From positions 496,001 to 560,000 of the forward strand of contig CAVTVA010000001.1 in assembly GCA_963738185.1 (NCBI GenBank): a stretch of DNA of 64,000 bases. The letters run 5' to 3'. Both the position numbers and the translations under genes were made by a program. Positions 27,098-35,507 of the stretch are shown piece after piece (position 1 is the stretch's first letter; each line of letters starts with the position of its first letter). The DNA comes from AP-15 sp963738185. Its GTDB lineage: Bacteria > Pseudomonadota > Alphaproteobacteria > ATCC43930 > CGMCC-115725. Under the pieces are notes generated by a model, which saw only the letters and a list, made by a program, of their open reading frames with translations, did no database searches and was not told where the DNA came from.

Positions 27098-27192
27098 CAT
27101 CGTTATGTCCCCCCAACGATGCAATCGCACCTGTCGGAAGGGCAAGCCGACAGGTCGGCAAGAAGCCCCGGTCTCCCCCGACCGGGGCTTTT
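27098..27192 (+). ncRNA. Candidate small RNA with C-rich hairpin loops
   Basis: In the gap between the sulfatase and the DHA2 transporter, three consecutive perfect hairpins occur within 95 bases. Hairpin 1 has arms CATCGTT/AACGATG (27098-27121) with loop ATGTCCCCCC. Hairpin 2 has arms ACCTGTCGG/CCGACAGGT (27129-27155) with loop AAGGGCAAG. Hairpin 3 has arms GCCCCGGTC/GACCGGGGC (27165-27188) with loop TCCCCC, followed by TTTT. The last is a classic intrinsic terminator. Two loops expose C-runs able to pair with Shine-Dalgarno sequences, reminiscent of anti-SD alphaproteobacterial sRNAs. A possible -10 (TATGTT, 27087) precedes it. It is not a recognised Rfam family to me. Confidence 0.5.
27165..27192 (+). 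terminator. Intrinsic terminator
   Basis: A 9-bp GC-rich perfect stem (GCCCCGGTC/GACCGGGGC), a 6-base loop and a T4 tract. This is the best Rho-independent terminator in the window. It ends the candidate sRNA and would also stop readthrough from the sulfatase gene. Confidence 0.75.
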
Positions 27193-27369
27193 CCGTGCCG
27201 GCGAGCGACGGTTGTGCGCATCGCGCTGGCCTCCGCCGCGCCGCGCCCATTACAATGGCCACACCCCGCCGCAACGAGGACCTGTCATGCCGCTCGCCAG
27301 CGATGTCGCTCAGCGCCTCGCGATTGACGGCTGACCCTCTAGCGGCGCCCAAAACTGGTTTCGGCGGGG

Positions 27370-28746
27370 ATGACCGCACGCGAATGGCTGCGGGTGATAC
27401 TGGTCGGGCTCGGCGCTTCGGTCGTGCCGCTCGATACCGCGGTCAACATCGCCTTTCCGGCCATCACCCACAGCTTTGGCCTGCCGATCCGGATGATCCA
27501 GTGGGTGGTGATCTGCTACGTCCTGACCTATGCCAGCCTGATGCTGGCGTTTGGCCGGGTCGGCGACCTGTTTGGCCACGCTCGGGTGTTCCGCGCCGGG
27601 CTATTGTGGAGCATCGTGGCGTTTCTCGCCTGCGCCGCGGCGCCGGCCTATGGCTGGCTCTTGTTCTGCCGCTTTCTGCAAGGGATCGGGGCGGGGCTGG
27701 TGATCAGCGTCGCTCCGGCCTTGATCACGGGGCTGTTTCCCGAGCACCGGCGGGGTCGCGCGGTCGCTGCTTTCACGATGATGTTTGCGCTGGGCTCGGC
27801 CGCCGGGCCACTGATCGGCGGCACCCTGGTCAGCCTTTGGGGGTGGCCGGCGGTGTTTTGGTTCCGTGCCCCGATCGCGCTGGCGGCGCTGCTGTCGCTG
27901 CGCGGCCTGCCGGCGCACGCGCGAGCCGGCCCTCGCGATCTGCTTGATGTCTCCGGCGCCTGCTTGCTGGCGCTGACGATCAGCAGCCTGCTGCTGTTTG
28001 TCAATCAGCTGCCGCGGATCGCGCGCCACGCGTGGCTCGCCATCCTGCTGCTGGTTGTGGCGGTGACCGGTCTCGGCGCGTTCATTCGCCGCGAAGCCCG
28101 CGCCGCGGCGCCAATCGTCGATCTTCGATTTTTCCGCAATGCCGGGTTTGCGGCGGTCAACCTGGCCAGCGTGCTGATCTATCTGGCAAGCTTTTCGGTC
28201 CTCTTGTTCGTCCCCTATTATCTGGTCCGGTTTACCGCGCTTTCGCTACCGGTGGCGGGTGCCGTGCTGGCCGTCTCCTTCGCTGGGACGATTGCCGCAT
28301 CGCCGCTGGCCGGGCGGCTGATCGAGCGCATTCCGGCCAATGTTATCGCCTTGCTCGGCGCGTTGCTGGATGGGGTCGGGCTGGTCATCATCGGCGGCTG
28401 GGATGCCGGAGCCGGGCATATACCGGCGATCCTGGCAGCCCTGGTGCTGCAAGGGTTTGGCGTCGGCCTGTTTCAGGTAGCCTATCTAGATGTGGTGCTG
28501 GGCACCATCCCCGGACGCCATCGCGGCGTTGCCGGCGGTGTGGCGATGCTGACCCGGACCCTCGGCATCGTCAGCGGAGCGACATTGCTGACACTAGGTT
28601 TCCAAGCCGTCAGCGCGGCCGCGCTGGCCAATGGCCACGATGCCGGCACCGCTTTTCTTGCCGCGTTTCACGCGACCTTCCGGGTGGCCGGCATCGTTTC
28701 GGCGCTAACCGGGATCGCGGCGCTGGCAACGCGCGCCCGCCGCTGA
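27370..28746 (+). CDS. MFS transporter, DHA2 (EmrB/QacA-like) family
   Basis: An inner-membrane drug/proton antiporter-type permease of 458 residues with about 13-14 membrane segments. DHA2 signatures are visible: VPLDTAVNIAFPAI in helix 1 (motif D1-like), the motif A loop GRVGDLFGHARVF, and motif C-like GSAAGPLIGGTLV in helix 5. The substrate is unknown. The ATG at 27370 follows a GGCGGGG run. Annotation as an exporter rests on family resemblance only; there is no adjacent membrane-fusion (EmrA-type) gene. Confidence 0.88.
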   Translation: MTAREWLRVILVGLGASVVPLDTAVNIAFPAITHSFGLPIRMIQWVVICYVLTYASLMLAFGRVGDLFGHARVFRAGLLWSIVAFLACAAAPAYGWLLFCRFLQGIGAGLVISVAPALITGLFPEHRRGRAVAAFTMMFALGSAAGPLIGGTLVSLWGWPAVFWFRAPIALAALLSLRGLPAHARAGPRDLLDVSGACLLALTISSLLLFVNQLPRIARHAWLAILLLVVAVTGLGAFIRREARAAAPIVDLRFFRNAGFAAVNLASVLIYLASFSVLLFVPYYLVRFTALSLPVAGAVLAVSFAGTIAASPLAGRLIERIPANVIALLGALLDGVGLVIIGGWDAGAGHIPAILAALVLQGFGVGLFQVAYLDVVLGTIPGRHRGVAGGVAMLTRTLGIVSGATLLTLGFQAVSAAALANGHDAGTAFLAAFHATFRVAGIVSALTGIAALATRARR

Positions 28747-28833
28747 GCCAGGCCAGCGCCGGGTGGGCAGGGCTAGGCAGCCCGCACGAGCGCTTCAGCG
28801 GACGCGCGCGCCAGCGGCTCTAGCGCGCCGCGG

Positions 28834-29046
28834 TCATTCCTCGTCGAGGGTGAACCCGACCTTGAGCACCACCTGGTAATGCGCGACCTTGCCGTCCTCG
28901 ACATGTCCTCGCGTCTGGAGGACCTCGAACCACCCGACCTGCCGCAAGGTGCGCGACGCCCGGCCGACGGCGTTCTGGATCGCCGCCTCGATGCTCTGCT
29001 CCGAGGAGCCCGCGACTTCGATGATCCTGTAGACATGGTCCGGCAT
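28834..29046 (-). CDS. Dodecin family flavin-binding protein
   Basis: A 70-residue dodecin, a small dodecameric flavin/CoA storage protein. The sequence matches the family end to end: MPDHVYRIIEVAGSSEQSIE, AIQNAVGRASRTL, the flavin-stacking Trp in VGWFEVLQTRGHVEDG and the final strand YQVVLKVGFTLDEE. The frame is open to 29103, but the homologous start and an AGGAGA-type ribosome binding site place the ATG at 29046. It is divergent from arsC; the 149 bases between them must hold both promoters. Confidence 0.92.
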   Translation of the reverse strand: MPDHVYRIIEVAGSSEQSIEAAIQNAVGRASRTLRQVGWFEVLQTRGHVEDGKVAHYQVVLKVGFTLDEE

Positions 29047-29195
29047 CGACAATCTCCTTTTGTCAGCGGCGCTGTTGTTGCAGAGAAACGTTCGGCCGTC
29101 CACTTCGTCCCCGGAATCGCGAATTTAAGCTTGGCTGCGGCCGATCGGCGCTATCCTGCCGAGCCGCTCGACCCTCGATCTCAGGGAGGACTGAA

Positions 29196-29537
29196 ATGCC
29201 GGTCACGATGTATCACAACCCGCGCTGCAACACCTCGCGGCGGACCCTGGCGCTGTTGCGCGAGCGCGGGGTCGAGCCGCAGATCATCGAATATCTGAAG
29301 ACGCCGCCATCGGCGCCCAAGCTGAAGCAGATCCTCGGTCAGCTCGGAATCCCGGCACAGAAGCTGCTGCGCAAAAAGGAAGCCGCCGCCGCCGGGATCG
29401 ATCCAAAGGCGCTCGCGGAGGATGCGCTGATCGCGGCGATGGTCGAGCACCCGATCGTCATTGAGCGGCCGATTGTCGTGTCGGGTGCCAAAGCCGCCCT
29501 CGGCCGCCCGCCCGAGGCGGTGCTCTCGGTGCTCTGA
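29196..29537 (+). CDS. arsC: Arsenate reductase (glutaredoxin-dependent)
   Basis: ArsC of the glutaredoxin-coupled type, 113 residues. The catalytic cysteine lies in YHNPRCNTSRR (Cys12). The arginines that bind arsenate are in ERPIVV (Arg93 region) and the IIEYLKTPPS loop is conserved. The ATG at 29196 follows CAGGGAGGACTGA. No arsR or arsB is near, so the gene may belong to the wider YffB/Spx-like group, but the ArsC signature is good. Confidence 0.88.
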   Translation: MPVTMYHNPRCNTSRRTLALLRERGVEPQIIEYLKTPPSAPKLKQILGQLGIPAQKLLRKKEAAAAGIDPKALAEDALIAAMVEHPIVIERPIVVSGAKAALGRPPEAVLSVL

Positions 29538-29546
29538 GCCGAGCCG

Positions 29547-30350
29547 CTAATCGCGCGGCGCCGTCGCGGTATATTCGAGGGCGCAGAAGGTCCCTCCCTG
29601 GTAGCGCTCCGCGATCGGATCAGCGCCGGGCGGCTCGGCCGCGAGTACCGCCGCGGCCTGCGGCTCCGAATCGTCCTGCGGCCGGTAGCCGAGGCGATAG
29701 GCGTTCGAATTGTCGTACCACGAGCGCCGGTTGTCCGAGACGCCATAGACGATCTCGTAGCGAAGCTCGGGATGGTCGAGCCCGATGCGCACCAGCTGGG
29801 TCAGGTCGCGCGGGCTGACCCAGATCGAGAGCCGCCTTTTATCGATCGGCTGTGTGCCGAAATTGCCGATCCGCACGCACAAAAAGCCGATCCCGTGCTT
29901 GTCGGCATAGAGGCTGGCGAGCGCCTCTGAAAACGCTTTGCTGACCCCATAGCGGCTGTCCGGCCGTGGCACGACCCGGTGGTCGATGGTCTGCGCCCGC
30001 GGGTAAAAGCCGACCGCGTGATTGCTGGTGGCCATGACGATGCGCTGAACCCCCGCCCGCCGCGCCGCCTCGAACACATTGTAGACGCCGATAATGTTGG
30101 ATTGCAGGATGGTGTCCCATTCGGCCTCGCCCGAATTGCCGCCGAGATGGATGATGCCGTCGACGCCATCGACCATGCGCTCGACCGCGGCCATGTCGGC
30201 AATCTCGGTCCGGTCGATTTCCTCGCCGCCGCGCGCCGGCGCCAGCGCCACCCGGTCCGAGAGCCGCAATACCGGGTAGACCCCGCGCAACGTCTCGCGC
30301 AGCGCCCGCCCGATCCCGCCGCCCGCGCCGGTGATCAACACTCGATGCAT
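29547..30350 (-). CDS. NAD-dependent uronate dehydrogenase-like SDR
   Basis: Extended short-chain dehydrogenase/epimerase of 267 residues. It has the Rossmann motif TGAGGGIGRAL, IIHLGGNSGEAEWDTIL, and the catalytic Tyr and Lys in SRYGVSKAFSEAL, with Ser in MATSNHAVGFYP. These segments and the tail RRSWYDNSNAYRLGYRPQDD closely resemble Agrobacterium uronate dehydrogenase, which oxidises glucuronate or galacturonate to the aldarolactone. The function is therefore likely but not proven. The start at 30350 (MHRVLITGAGG) follows AGGAAATGCG. Confidence 0.8.
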   Translation of the reverse strand: MHRVLITGAGGGIGRALRETLRGVYPVLRLSDRVALAPARGGEEIDRTEIADMAAVERMVDGVDGIIHLGGNSGEAEWDTILQSNIIGVYNVFEAARRAGVQRIVMATSNHAVGFYPRAQTIDHRVVPRPDSRYGVSKAFSEALASLYADKHGIGFLCVRIGNFGTQPIDKRRLSIWVSPRDLTQLVRIGLDHPELRYEIVYGVSDNRRSWYDNSNAYRLGYRPQDDSEPQAAAVLAAEPPGADPIAERYQGGTFCALEYTATAPRD

Positions 30351-30410
30351 CGCATTTCCTCCTTTGCCGCACTGAGCCAACGCGAATTGGCGCTCGTTGA
30401 GTCCGCCAAC

Positions 30411-30543
30411 CGTAGGGCGGATGAAATCCGCCTTCTCGGTGTGCGCCGTGCAGTTTGACGGCTAAGCTCTCGTTCGCATCGCGCCCAGATGAAACCGTTG
30501 AGCGCCAGCCATCGCCAAGATGGCGGATTGCATCCGCCCTACG
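30411..30543. repeat. Palindromic REP/MITE-like element, 133 bp
   Basis: The outer arms CGTAGGGCGGATG (30411-30423) and CATCCGCCCTACG (30531-30543) are perfect 13-bp inverted repeats. Each arm is itself a small hairpin: GGCGGAT-GAA-ATCCGCC on the left and GGCGGAT-TGC-ATCCGCC on the right. The whole forms a two-headed BIME/MITE-like structure in the space between the uronate dehydrogenase-like gene and DUF2442. A single related half-site (GTAGGGCGGA) occurs near 36778. Confidence 0.65.
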
Positions 30544-30584
30544 CTTGCTGACAGAGCCGGTGTGCGGCGCGAGGCGCGGGGACA

Positions 30585-30884
30585 CTAAGCAGCCGGGCGG
30601 CCCACGCCTTCGGGTTGCGTCCCATAATCGCGCGCCAGCTCGTCCGGAAACGCCCGATAGCGCAAGCTGTCGGCGTGCAGCTCGAACTGCTCGTCCCAGC
30701 GCAGAATGTCCCCGTCTTCGACGAGCTTCAGCTGGGAGACAAAACGGTCGGGATCACGAAACGGCGCGGCCACCTGAGCCGAATTGACGATCTCCGCAAG
30801 GCTGAGACGCGCCTCCCTTCCGTCGTCGAAGCGCAGATCCAGCGAGAAATCGGCGTGGGCACGGATGCTTGCGATATGATGCAC
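30585..30884 (-). CDS. DUF2442 domain-containing protein
   Basis: A protein of about 99 residues of the DUF2442 family. After the start come VHHIASIRAHADFSLDLRFDDG, then FRDPDRFVSQLKLVEDGDIL with RWDEQFELHADSLRY, the family core. It is almost always encoded next to a DUF4160 partner, as here, in what looks like a toxin-antitoxin-like pair, although the activity is unproven. The GTG at 30884 overlaps the DUF4160 stop (30889) closely; an in-frame ATG at 30929 is the alternative. Confidence 0.8.
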   Translation of the reverse strand: MHHIASIRAHADFSLDLRFDDGREARLSLAEIVNSAQVAAPFRDPDRFVSQLKLVEDGDILRWDEQFELHADSLRYRAFPDELARDYGTQPEGVGRPAA

Positions 30885-30888
30885 CGAC

Positions 30889-31147
30889 TCAATCCTCGAC
30901 TTTTCCAATCGGGTTGCCGCGCACGGCATCGACCCATATACGGCCGAGCGGCTCGCGACGGCTCAGCACCCAACTTTGAACGCGACGCATTACGGCCGGG
31001 TCAATTGTGCCGCGCCCTTCCAAACTCTCGCATCGGCAATCGCGAACTTGATCCGGAAGTCTGCTCCGAACGCATGCAGGCGCGGCAGATCATGATCAAA
31101 TGGGAATATCATGATGCGAATGCCATCGACGACCGCGACCGTGGGCA
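30889..31147 (-). pseudogene. DUF4160 protein, frameshifted
   Basis: From the ATG at 31147 the minus strand encodes MPTVAVVDGIRIMIFPFDHD and then DLPRLHAFGADFRIKFAIAD, typical of DUF4160. The frame then ends early. A one-base shift near 31025-31031 restores the rest of the family: ESLEGRGTIDPAVMRR, VQSWVLSRREPLGRIW and GNPIGKVED to a stop at 30889. One base appears missing, so the gene is broken or the sequence has an error. Its DUF2442 neighbour is intact. Confidence 0.7.
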
Positions 31148-31158
31148 TGAAACCGTCG

Positions 31159-31836
31159 CTATCCCGCCCGTCTGACCGGCGGCACCTCGCGCGGGATGAT
31201 CAGGTTGCAGCCGGTCGCGGCCTTGACCTCATCGACCGAAACGCCGGGGGCGATCTCCTTTAGCGCCATCCCTTGCTTGGTGATTTCGAACAGCCCGTAA
31301 TTGGTGACGACGAGGTTGACGACGCCGCGCGCGGTCGCCGGGATCGTGCAGCGCTCGACCAGCCGCGGGCTGCCGTTGCGGGTCTGGTGCTCCATCGCGA
31401 CAAAGACATGGCGGGCGCAGGCGGCCAGATCCATGGCACCGCCGATGCCGCCGCCCTGCTGCCCGGCCATCTTCCAATTGGCGAGATCGCCATTCTTGGC
31501 GACCTCATAGGCGCCGAGCACGGTCACGTCGATGCGCCCGGCGCGGATCATCGCAAACAAGTCGGCGTGGTGGACGACCGCGGCACCAGGCCGCAGGGTC
31601 ACATGCTGGCCCCCGGCATTGACCAGATGCAGATCCTCCTCGCCGGCCGCGGCCAGCGGGCCATAGCCGATCACCCCATTCTCGGAATGAAAGATGATCT
31701 CCCTGTCGCCGAAATCGCAATTCGAGCACAGGGTGGGGATGCCAACGCCGAGATTGACGATCCAGCCATCGCCAAATTCCATCGCCAGCCGGTCGCACAT
31801 CTGCTGCCGGCTGAGCCCCTTCGCTCGTTCACTCAT
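31159..31836 (-). CDS. scoB: 3-oxoacid CoA-transferase subunit B
   Basis: Beta subunit of a two-subunit CoA transferase (succinyl-CoA:acetoacetate or 3-oxoadipate type), 225 residues. The catalytic glutamate lies in HSENGVIGYGP. VNLGVGIPTL, GGAMDLAACARHVFVAMEH and GLFEITKQGMALKEIAPGVS match ScoB/PcaJ. The start MSERAKGLSRQQM is at 31836 after CAGGAGTGTACG. The A subunit is 44 bases upstream, so the pair is one operon. The acyl substrate cannot be chosen from sequence alone. Confidence 0.92.
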   Translation of the reverse strand: MSERAKGLSRQQMCDRLAMEFGDGWIVNLGVGIPTLCSNCDFGDREIIFHSENGVIGYGPLAAAGEEDLHLVNAGGQHVTLRPGAAVVHHADLFAMIRAGRIDVTVLGAYEVAKNGDLANWKMAGQQGGGIGGAMDLAACARHVFVAMEHQTRNGSPRLVERCTIPATARGVVNLVVTNYGLFEITKQGMALKEIAPGVSVDEVKAATGCNLIIPREVPPVRRAG

Positions 31837-31880
31837 CGTACACTCCTGTCGGCGGTGGGTTTCGTTCCACTCTACCCACC

Positions 31881-32627
31881 CTACCTTCTTGAACTCCCGG
31901 GCCGTTGCGGCCACCAGCCTTCGGGCGGCGGCGGGATTTTGACGATGCGGTGGACAAAAATCCCCGGGGTATGGACGTCGTCGGGATCGATCGCACCCAC
32001 CGGCAGAATGTCCTCTTCGACCTCGACGATCGTGACTCGCGCCGCCATCGCCATGATCGGGTTGAAATTGCGCTGCGAGCGCCGGTAGCGCAGGTTCCCC
32101 GCGGCATCGGCCTGATAGGCGCGGATCATCGCGTAGTCGAGTGGCAGCGCATGCTCCAGCAGGTATTCGCGGCCGTTGAACATTCGCGTCTCGCGGCCCT
32201 CGGCGAGTTCGGTGCCGACCGCGGCCGGGGTGTAAAAGGCCGGGATGCCGGCGCCGGCGGCGCGCATGCGCTCGGCCAAGGTGCCCTGCGGCGTCAGCTC
32301 GGCTTCGATCAGGCCTTTGGCGACATACTCCGACAGGATCAGCCGCTGCGAGGCACGGGTCGGCGCGGTAAAGGCGCAAATCACCTTTACGACCTGCCCG
32401 TTCTGGATCATTTGGCCCATATCGGGCGCTTCAGGCGGCAGGGTGGCGCCGCCGCGCGTCGAATTCGCGACGCAAGTCAGGTTTTTGGCTCCCTGGCCCG
32501 CGATCGCCCCGTACAGGTTGATCGGCACGCCGACCACGGCGAACCCGCCAAAGCCGATCGTGGACCCGTCCGGAATGTCCGCAACCGCCTCGGCAAAGCT
32601 GGCGAAAATCTTGCTTCTGGCGTTCAT
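31881..32627 (-). CDS. scoA: 3-oxoacid CoA-transferase subunit A
   Basis: Alpha subunit of the CoA transferase, 248 residues. It opens KIFASFAEAVADIPDGSTIG and continues GFGGFAVVGVPINL, the classic GxGGF-type glycine-rich strand. It contains ISEY-like SEYVAKGLIEAELTPQGTLAERMRA and ends NPIMAMAARVTIVEVEEDIL with PDDVHTPGIFVHRIV. It is co-directional with subunit B. Ketone-body (acetoacetate) or beta-ketoadipate use is the likely role. The C-terminal tail after IVKIPPPPEG is longer than usual. Confidence 0.92.
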   Translation of the reverse strand: MNARSKIFASFAEAVADIPDGSTIGFGGFAVVGVPINLYGAIAGQGAKNLTCVANSTRGGATLPPEAPDMGQMIQNGQVVKVICAFTAPTRASQRLILSEYVAKGLIEAELTPQGTLAERMRAAGAGIPAFYTPAAVGTELAEGRETRMFNGREYLLEHALPLDYAMIRAYQADAAGNLRYRRSQRNFNPIMAMAARVTIVEVEEDILPVGAIDPDDVHTPGIFVHRIVKIPPPPEGWWPQRPGSSRR

Positions 32628-32725
32628 TCCCCGGCTCGGCTTTTTGTTGTCGTGCGCCCATCATGCGGCAGCGCCGGCCCGGCGACAACCGGGTCGCGGT
32701 CGGTCGCGCTCGGGGGCCAGCGCCC

Positions 32726-33592
32726 CTAGCGCGTATCGGCGCCCGAACCGCGCTCGCGCCGGTGCAGAAACGCCAGCCGCTCGAACAGATGCACGTCCTC
32801 CTCGTTTTTTAGGAGAGCGCCATGCAATGGCGGGATCAGCTTCGCCGGATCGCGCGTGCGCAGAGTTTCGGGTGAGATGTCCTCGACCAGCAGCAATTTG
32901 ATCCAGTCGAGCAATTCCGAGGTCGACGGCCGCTTCTTGAGGCCGGGCGCCTGGCGGATGTCGAAAAATATCGTCAGCGCCTCGTGCACCAGCTCGTGCT
33001 TCAGGTTGGGGAAATGCACATCGACGATCTTCAGCATCGTCTCGCGGTCGGGAAAGCGGATGTAGTGAAAAAAGCAGCGGCGCAGAAAGGCGTCGGGCAG
33101 CTCTTTTTCATTGTTCGAGGTGATGATGACAATCGGGCGATGCCGAGCCTCGATCGTGCGCCGCGTCTCATAGACATAGAACTCCATGCGGTCGAGCTCG
33201 AGCAGCAGGTCGTTCGGAAACTCGATGTCGGCCTTGTCGATCTCGTCGATCAGCAGCACCGGGGCTTCCGCGGCTTCGAAAGCTTCCCACAGCTTGCCCG
33301 GCACGATGTAGTTGGCGATGTCGTGCACCCGCGCGTCGCCGAGCTGGCCGTCGCGCAGCCGCGAGACCGCGTCGTATTCATAGAGACCCTGCTGCGCCTT
33401 AGTCGTCGATTTGATGTGCCAGGTGATCAGCTCCTTGCCGATCCCGCGGGCGATCTCGTGGGCGAGGATGGTCTTGCCGGTGCCGGGCTCGCCTTTGACC
33501 AGCAGCGGGCGCTCGAGCGCGATCGCCGCATTGACCGCGACCCGCAGGTCGGAGGTCGCGATATAGCTGTCGGTGCCCTCAAAGCGCTGCAT
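32726..33592 (-). CDS. MoxR-family AAA+ ATPase
   Basis: A 288-residue AAA+ ATPase of the MoxR group. Walker A is VKGEPGTGKTILAHEI and Walker B is APVLLIDEIDKADIEF. The sensor-1 region is IVIITSNNEKELPDAFLRRC and the lid ends in SELLDWIKLLLVEDIS. MoxR ATPases usually work with a VWA-domain protein encoded next to them in maturation or chaperone roles. No VWA gene is adjacent here; the next gene upstream is an MFS transporter. The start at 33592 is the only reasonable ATG. Confidence 0.9.
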   Translation of the reverse strand: MQRFEGTDSYIATSDLRVAVNAAIALERPLLVKGEPGTGKTILAHEIARGIGKELITWHIKSTTKAQQGLYEYDAVSRLRDGQLGDARVHDIANYIVPGKLWEAFEAAEAPVLLIDEIDKADIEFPNDLLLELDRMEFYVYETRRTIEARHRPIVIITSNNEKELPDAFLRRCFFHYIRFPDRETMLKIVDVHFPNLKHELVHEALTIFFDIRQAPGLKKRPSTSELLDWIKLLLVEDISPETLRTRDPAKLIPPLHGALLKNEEDVHLFERLAFLHRRERGSGADTR

Positions 33593-33698
33593 GATCTGCC
33601 CATCCGCGGCGATGCCGGGGGATCAATACCCCGAGGCCGCGCCCGAACGCCAGGCCGAGAAGGAGAGGGTGAGCGCTGCCGGGGAGAGGGAGTTACGG

Positions 33699-35120
33699 TC
33701 AATGCGCGATAGCTTCGAGCTCCAAATTGTTGGTGCGCGGGCCGAGCGCCGCCACCGAGAGGATCACCACCCCCATGCACGAGGCGACAAAGACGAACAC
33801 GCCGGTGACGCCGAAATGGCGCAGGAAGAAGGCGACCATGAACCCGACCAAGATGCCGGCGAGTCGGCTCCAGGAATAGACAAAGCCGACCGCCCGGGCG
33901 CGAATCCGGGTCGGATAGAGCTCGGACTGGTAATTGTGCAGCGAATAGGCGAGCCACCCGGTCGACATCGCCAACAGCGCGCCCATCACGATCAGCGCGG
34001 CTGCGGTGCTCTGCCGCGCAAAGATCAAGCCGAACACCGCGATCAAAAAGCATGACAGGCAAACCTGCCATTTGCGCTCGATCCGGTCGGCGAACAGGAT
34101 CAGCAGAAACGGCCAGCCCATGCCGGCAAGCTTGATGATAAAGCCGTATTCGAGGCTCTGGGTGATGTGGATGCCCTTGGCGATCAACAGGGTCGGGATC
34201 CAGGCGAAAAAGCCATAGAACCCGACTGTCTGGAAAAAGTTGAACAGCATCAGCATGATCGTGCGCTTGCGGTAGCGCGGTCCGAAAATCTCGGCGAGGC
34301 TCCCCTTGCGCGCATCCTGCCGGTAGGGGCGATCGGGCGGCGGCAATGGCTTGCCGTATTCGGCGGCGACCCGTGCTTCGATCCGGGCCATGACCTGCTC
34401 GGCCTCGGCGATCCGGCCCTGCTGGGCGAGCCAGCGCGGGCTCTCTGGCAGGCCGAGCCGGATCCACCAGACAAGGATGGCACTGGCCGAGCTGATAAAC
34501 ACCACCCAACGCCAGCCTTGAACGCCAAACGGGGCGTGCGGCACCAATTGCCAGGCGAGGAAATAGGTGAACGGGCCGGCCACCGCGCTGATCCCCAGCA
34601 GAAACGCGAACGCCTTGCCGCGCGCCGCTTTCGGCACCAGCTCGGACAGATAGGCATCGACCGTGACCAGCTCGATGCCAAGCCCGATCGTGCTGATGAA
34701 CCGCCACAAATTCATCCCGTCGGCGGTCGTCTGAAAGGCCATGACAAAGCTGGCGACGCCGTACCATAAGAGCGCGAAGCCAAAGATGCTGCGTCGCCCG
34801 AACCGGTCGGCGATTTGGGAAAAGACCAGCGCGCCGATGAACATCCCGGCGAACAGCGAGGCGATAAAGCTCGCCAGCCCGGTCATGCCAAAAAAGCTCA
34901 CCGTTGTCGCGGTGAAGATCTTGGCCTTGAAAAGGCCCGGCGCCAACGTCGCGACCAATTCGAGGGCGAGGGCGTCAAAAAAGCCGCCGAGCGAAACCAG
35001 CAGCGCCATGGTCCACATCGTGCGGGTCATCGGCAGCCGGTCGAGGCGCGCGGTTAACGCCTCCGCCGGGGTGGGCGCCAACGAGGCGTCCGCGGTTCCC
35101 GTAAAGCCGATCGTCGCCAT
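33699..35120 (-). CDS. MFS transporter, metabolite:H+ symporter type
   Basis: A 473-residue, 12-helix permease of the aromatic acid/sialate/SLC22-like branch of the MFS. The motif A loop FSQIADRFGRRSIFGFALLW follows helix 2, and a long central loop with ARVAAEYGKPLPPPDRPYRQ separates the two halves. The second half contains RIRARAVGFVYSWSRLAGIL, typical of these importers. The substrate is probably an organic acid but is not determinable. The ATG follows GGGAGG. It is divergent from the VOC gene at 35508. Confidence 0.87.
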   Translation of the reverse strand: MATIGFTGTADASLAPTPAEALTARLDRLPMTRTMWTMALLVSLGGFFDALALELVATLAPGLFKAKIFTATTVSFFGMTGLASFIASLFAGMFIGALVFSQIADRFGRRSIFGFALLWYGVASFVMAFQTTADGMNLWRFISTIGLGIELVTVDAYLSELVPKAARGKAFAFLLGISAVAGPFTYFLAWQLVPHAPFGVQGWRWVVFISSASAILVWWIRLGLPESPRWLAQQGRIAEAEQVMARIEARVAAEYGKPLPPPDRPYRQDARKGSLAEIFGPRYRKRTIMLMLFNFFQTVGFYGFFAWIPTLLIAKGIHITQSLEYGFIIKLAGMGWPFLLILFADRIERKWQVCLSCFLIAVFGLIFARQSTAAALIVMGALLAMSTGWLAYSLHNYQSELYPTRIRARAVGFVYSWSRLAGILVGFMVAFFLRHFGVTGVFVFVASCMGVVILSVAALGPRTNNLELEAIAH

Positions 35121-35507
35121 CGGTTGCGTTGCCTCCCGCGAGGGTGTGTTGGCTGGCCGCCCAATCCCGTTTGGGCGCGCCGCCGGCTACGCTTTGGAGA
35201 CTGAACGAATTGGCGTGCGTTTACCACCCATTGCGCGGCCGGCCGCTGGTCCGGGCGGGGGCGCTTGGTGGGACGTGCCGATCCTGCTATCAATAGAGGG
35301 ATAGCGATTGCCGAGGTTCCGCGCACTGCGGGCCTACCGGATGCGGCGGAGTGACACAGCTCGCTGAGCGAGCGGCCGAGTGCGCCGATCGAAACGCATG
35401 GTTCCTCAAGCGTTTTGTGAATCGGCACACCAGATGATGCGGTGGCGGTGCAACTCAGCCAGTGGACGGGGATCATCCATTGGCCGCGACCACCCAGGGA
35501 GGAGCGA
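35121..35507. other. Divergent intergenic region
   Basis: About 390 bases between the divergent MFS gene and VOC gene. I see no RNA gene, no convincing ORF with a ribosome binding site, and no strong hairpin. It presumably holds the two promoters. Confidence 0.5.

Noticed and set aside
30411..30543. Possible CRISPR repeats or tRNA-like fold
   Set aside because: Only one inverted pair with no regular spacing, and no T-arm or CCA. It fits a REP/MITE palindrome.
32726..35120. MoxR ATPase and MFS gene as a functional pair
   Set aside because: They share strand only. MoxR partners are VWA-domain proteins, and none is present here.
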